From: an uncultured Clostridia bacterium
Lineage (GTDB): Bacteria; Bacillota; Clostridia; Oscillospirales; CAG-272
Direction: 5' to 3'
Assembly (NCBI GenBank): GCA_945485605.1
Contig: CALYSG010000004.1
Span: forward strand, 1 to 25,608
Length of the DNA: 25,608 bases
Shown here: positions 23,384-25,608 of the stretch, piece by piece
Numbering within the stretch: position 1 is the first letter of the stretch
Layout of the letters: each line of letters begins with the position of its first letter
Program-made: the position numbers and the translations under genes
The notes under the pieces: model-generated
Databases searched by the model: none
Seen by the model: the letters and a program-made list of their open reading frames with translations, nothing else
Told to the model about the DNA's origin: nothing

Positions 23384-24123
23384 AGCCTTCTTATGTGCAT
23401 ACCGCCGTCGACGATAAGCGACTGACCTACTGTATATCCGAGCGTCCCGTCACATAGCGCCATAGCCGCCTTCGCAATATCCTCCGGATATCCCCATCTC
23501 TTCTGCGGTACAAGTCCGCCGGCGATAAGATTGTCGTACTTATCCTTCACGGTCGCGGTCATGCCAGTCGCGATGATTCCCGGGCAGATCTCATTTACAA
23601 GTATCCCCTCTCCCGCAAGACGGTCGGCAAACAGCATCGTTATCATAGAGACTCCCGCCTTTGAGATACAGTATTCACCGCGGCTCGTCGAGCTCGTATA
23701 AGCCGAGCAGGATGAGATATTCACGATACAGCCTCTGACACCTTCGATAATTTCCTGCCTAAGCATAACATTCGCCACCGACTGAGTGAGGAAAAATGTT
23801 CCCCGAGTGTTTATGTCGGTAACGCGGTCATAGCTCTCCTCGGTCATCTCAAGAATATCCGAGCGGACCTTCGGCGCAACTCCGGCGACGTTCAGAAGAA
23901 CATCGATCCTTCCGCTCCCTGATGCAATTGAAACGAGCCTTTCGCGGTCCTCTGTCCTGCTTAGGTCGCCGCAGACATATGTAAAGTAATCCGATCTAAG
24001 TTCCTCGCAACTGTTCTCTTCCCTCACGTCCATACCGAACACACGGTAACCCTTCTCAAGGAAGAGAAGAGCGGACGCCTTACCGATGCCTCCGAGGACG
24101 CCGGTTATAATAGCTGTCTTCAT
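23380..24123 (-). CDS. Short-chain dehydrogenase/reductase (SDR), FabG-like
   Basis: This 247-residue protein is a classical SDR. The cofactor loop is TGVLGGIG (residues 7-14), NVAG is at 78-81, and the catalytic set is Ser138, Tyr151 and Lys155 (YCISK). ICPGIIATGMT follows, and the end reads GYTVGQSLIVDGGMHI. An Asp after the second strand (MDVRE) favours NAD over NADP. It is annotated FabG-like by fold only. Its coupling to a flavoprotein and no fatty-acid genes suggest a catabolic role. ATGA overlaps join it to the genes on either side. Confidence 0.93.
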   Translation of the reverse strand: MKTAIITGVLGGIGKASALLFLEKGYRVFGMDVREENSCEELRSDYFTYVCGDLSRTEDRERLVSIASGSGRIDVLLNVAGVAPKVRSDILEMTEESYDRVTDINTRGTFFLTQSVANVMLRQEIIEGVRGCIVNISSCSAYTSSTSRGEYCISKAGVSMITMLFADRLAGEGILVNEICPGIIATGMTATVKDKYDNLIAGGLVPQKRWGYPEDIAKAAMALCDGTLGYTVGQSLIVDGGMHIRRL

Positions 24124-24482
24124 AGTGTTTTCCTTTCAACAAGTTCAATACCTATCCCGATCACGCCGTACTCGGCAATTTCTTCTGCGGCGTAGTAGAC
24201 CTCCATATCTCGCGGATCTGCTTCTGAGATATTTTCCTCTGTATATCCGCAAAGATCAAGCGGAAGTTCGCGATACAACGACGCAAAATCGGGAAAATGA
24301 AAAATATCTGTTACACGGCAAAGGACCCGCTTTTGCGGATCCTGGCGGTTTGTGAAAATTATTGTATCTCCATCCCTGATCCCCTGCCGCTTCTCGTCGT
24401 TAAGTCTAAGCTCGAACTTCTTTTTGCCGTCGGCTATCAGCGAAAAAGGCTCGGGTGCAAGGTTCATTTCGTGACAGCTCAT
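24120..24482 (-). CDS. ASCH-domain (PUA-like) protein
   Basis: This small 120-residue soluble protein has the ASCH-type signature: ADGKKKFELRLNDEKRQ (GxKxxExR pattern), then GDTIIFTNR, a central FPDFASLYREL helix and CGYTEE. The C-terminal strand is YGVIGIGIELV. ASCH domains have a PUA-like fold and are thought to bind RNA or modified nucleotides. The start at 24482 is set by the ATGA overlap with the upstream gene; a second Met five codons in is possible. A link to its metabolic neighbours is not obvious. Confidence 0.8.
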   Translation of the reverse strand: MSCHEMNLAPEPFSLIADGKKKFELRLNDEKRQGIRDGDTIIFTNRQDPQKRVLCRVTDIFHFPDFASLYRELPLDLCGYTEENISEADPRDMEVYYAAEEIAEYGVIGIGIELVERKTL

Positions 24483-25528
24483 TCCTTCTCAAAGGTGAAG
24501 CTCTCCCACGGAATGTTGACTTCCTTCCTCTCGGTCAGTATATCGTCAACATGCATAAGCAGCGGGAAGTCAGAGAGATTAAGAATCCCCTTTTCGGCAC
24601 AGACTCTTACGGCTCTCGCCACTCTCACCGCGACAACAAGAGATTCAAGTGTTACACCCTTGAGCTCCGCCTTAGCCTCATCAATGTTCATTCCGCGACC
24701 GAGAAGAATACCGACAAGTCTCGTTCTTCCGCCGTAGACGGTAACATAAAGGTCACCTGCCCCGACGGCAAGATTATCGAGCGTTCCCGCACCCTGATAA
24801 TCGAGCAAGCGGGACATTTCCTTGACCGCCTGTCCGAACACCGCCGCCTGAGAGTTATAGTGAAGCTCACTGTCAAGTCCGAACCTTCTCTGATTGAGTC
24901 CGACAGTCAGCGCGATTCCGAGAGCATAGCCGTTCTTAAGTGCCACTGCACTCTCAATGCCCGTAACATCTGTCGTAAGGCTTATATGATAATAATCGGT
25001 CGCCATGATTGCCTTAAGCTTGCGAAGAGTCTCCATATCCTTGCCGCAGAATGCCACCTCGGTCTGGTCGTGTGCGACAAGCTCGTAGCTCGTGCAGGGA
25101 CCTCCTATGGCGTTCAGCTTAACCCTGCTGCCGATCGCATCGAGCTTTGCCTGCCAGAGATCGGGGTATGTAAGGAGCTTTCCGTCGGGCGTATCCATAA
25201 GGCCCTTCGTCACGGTCAGCACCGGGACGCTGTCGGGTATAAGCGGAAGTACAGTATCTGAGAACCAGTCAACTCCGAAGCTCGAAACGCCGCCGATTAT
25301 CATATCCGCACCGTCGATGGCTTCCTTCATTTCTTCTACCTGATAATATTTAATACCGGTTGGGAAGTCGGTTTTGAACTTCGGATGTCTGCCGGTTTTG
25401 CGGCTTACATCGATGATCTCACGATCAAGGTGTGTGCCGACGAGTCTGACCTCATTTCCGTTTTCTCTCGCCGGAAAAGCGAGCGCCGATCCCATCATTC
25501 CTGCGCCGATTATCGTTACTGTTGCCAT
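24479..25528 (-). CDS. GpsA-like NAD(P)-dependent glycerol-3-phosphate dehydrogenase, divergent
   Basis: This 349-residue dehydrogenase has an N-terminal Rossmann loop IIGAGMMGSALAF and a C-terminal helical substrate domain with SAVALKNGYALGIAL (catalytic Lys-Asn) and VGAGDLYVT followed by GGRTRLVG. These fit the GpsA superfamily. Unlike typical GpsA, the glycine loop has MMG rather than WGT, and the middle motif reads IGGPCTSYELVA rather than the usual GPSxAxEV. It may be a paralogue acting on another sugar or polyol phosphate. The start follows GAGGGAG, with a consensus promoter about 40 bases upstream. It is the first gene of a six-gene operon. Confidence 0.8.
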   Translation of the reverse strand: MATVTIIGAGMMGSALAFPARENGNEVRLVGTHLDREIIDVSRKTGRHPKFKTDFPTGIKYYQVEEMKEAIDGADMIIGGVSSFGVDWFSDTVLPLIPDSVPVLTVTKGLMDTPDGKLLTYPDLWQAKLDAIGSRVKLNAIGGPCTSYELVAHDQTEVAFCGKDMETLRKLKAIMATDYYHISLTTDVTGIESAVALKNGYALGIALTVGLNQRRFGLDSELHYNSQAAVFGQAVKEMSRLLDYQGAGTLDNLAVGAGDLYVTVYGGRTRLVGILLGRGMNIDEAKAELKGVTLESLVVAVRVARAVRVCAEKGILNLSDFPLLMHVDDILTERKEVNIPWESFTFEKE

Positions 25529-25567
25529 TTCTTTTCTCCCTCGGAAAATGATATTTTACGCTTTTTA

Positions 25568-25596
25568 ATTATACCACAAGCGCCTTGCTGTGTCAA
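25568..25596 (-). promoter_or_regulatory. Consensus sigma-A promoter of the GpsA-like operon
   Basis: On the minus strand, TTGACA (25591-25596) and TATAAT (25568-25573) are separated by exactly 17 bases, and TG-rich sequence precedes the -10. Transcription should start near 25561, giving a short leader of about 33 bases before the GpsA-like start codon. Confidence 0.9.
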
Positions 25597-25608
25597 TCAT
25601 GCAACCTT

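Noticed and set aside
1..25608. CRISPR arrays, tRNA or rRNA genes, insertion sequences, phage genes
   Set aside because: No regularly spaced repeats, tRNA-like cloverleaf, transposase or integrase motifs were found on reading either strand.

Overview
The window looks like a chromosomal segment of a mid-GC anaerobic Clostridia-type Firmicute, possibly an uncultured gut lineage. The basis is the strong AGGAGG-type ribosome binding sites, sigma-A promoters at or near TTGACA-17-TATAAT, a Gram-positive-style type IV pilus cluster, a type III glutamine synthetase and an ANTAR antiterminator. No database search was possible, so the lineage is an inference. I see no tRNA, rRNA, CRISPR array, insertion sequence or phage gene.

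Region 1 (about 98-9957, + strand) is a type IV pilus/pseudopilus operon. It holds an AT-rich major prepilin with an apparent frameshift at an A8 tract, three further pilin-like or TadE-like small membrane proteins, a PilM-like actin-fold protein with an acidic insertion, prepilin peptidase (pilD), inner-membrane platform protein (pilC) and assembly ATPase (pilB). Last comes a large 899-residue protein that I cannot assign firmly; it resembles the GAP1 (GTPase-associated protein 1) group. No pilT, pilN or pilO is seen. The operon ends at a hairpin shared with the converging gene.

Region 2 (10002-11363, - strand) is a two-gene unit, a nitroreductase and a GNAT acetyltransferase, with a consensus promoter.

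Region 3 (11379-18206, - strand) is an operon transcribed right to left: an ANTAR regulator with a degenerate receiver domain, then pyrG, purB, purA and guaA. These are the nitrogen-incorporating last steps to CTP, AMP and GMP, using glutamine or aspartate as nitrogen donor. The regulator is divergent from glnN (18519-20615, + strand), whose leader carries a strong intrinsic terminator between a consensus promoter and the start codon. The layout suggests that an RNA-binding antiterminator links glutamine supply to the enzymes that use it.

Region 4 (20609-25596, - strand) is a tightly coupled operon: a GpsA-like dehydrogenase, an ASCH-domain protein, an SDR oxidoreductase, a fumarate-reductase-type FAD oxidoreductase, an Ogt-type DNA repair protein and a GNAT acetyltransferase. 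Most junctions are 4-base ATGA overlaps. Its last gene converges on glnN with a 7-base overlap and no obvious terminator.

The candidates most worth following are the frameshifted pilin, the large GAP1-like protein at the end of the pilus operon, the ANTAR/glnN attenuation system, and a leader sequence shared by guaA and the ANTAR gene.
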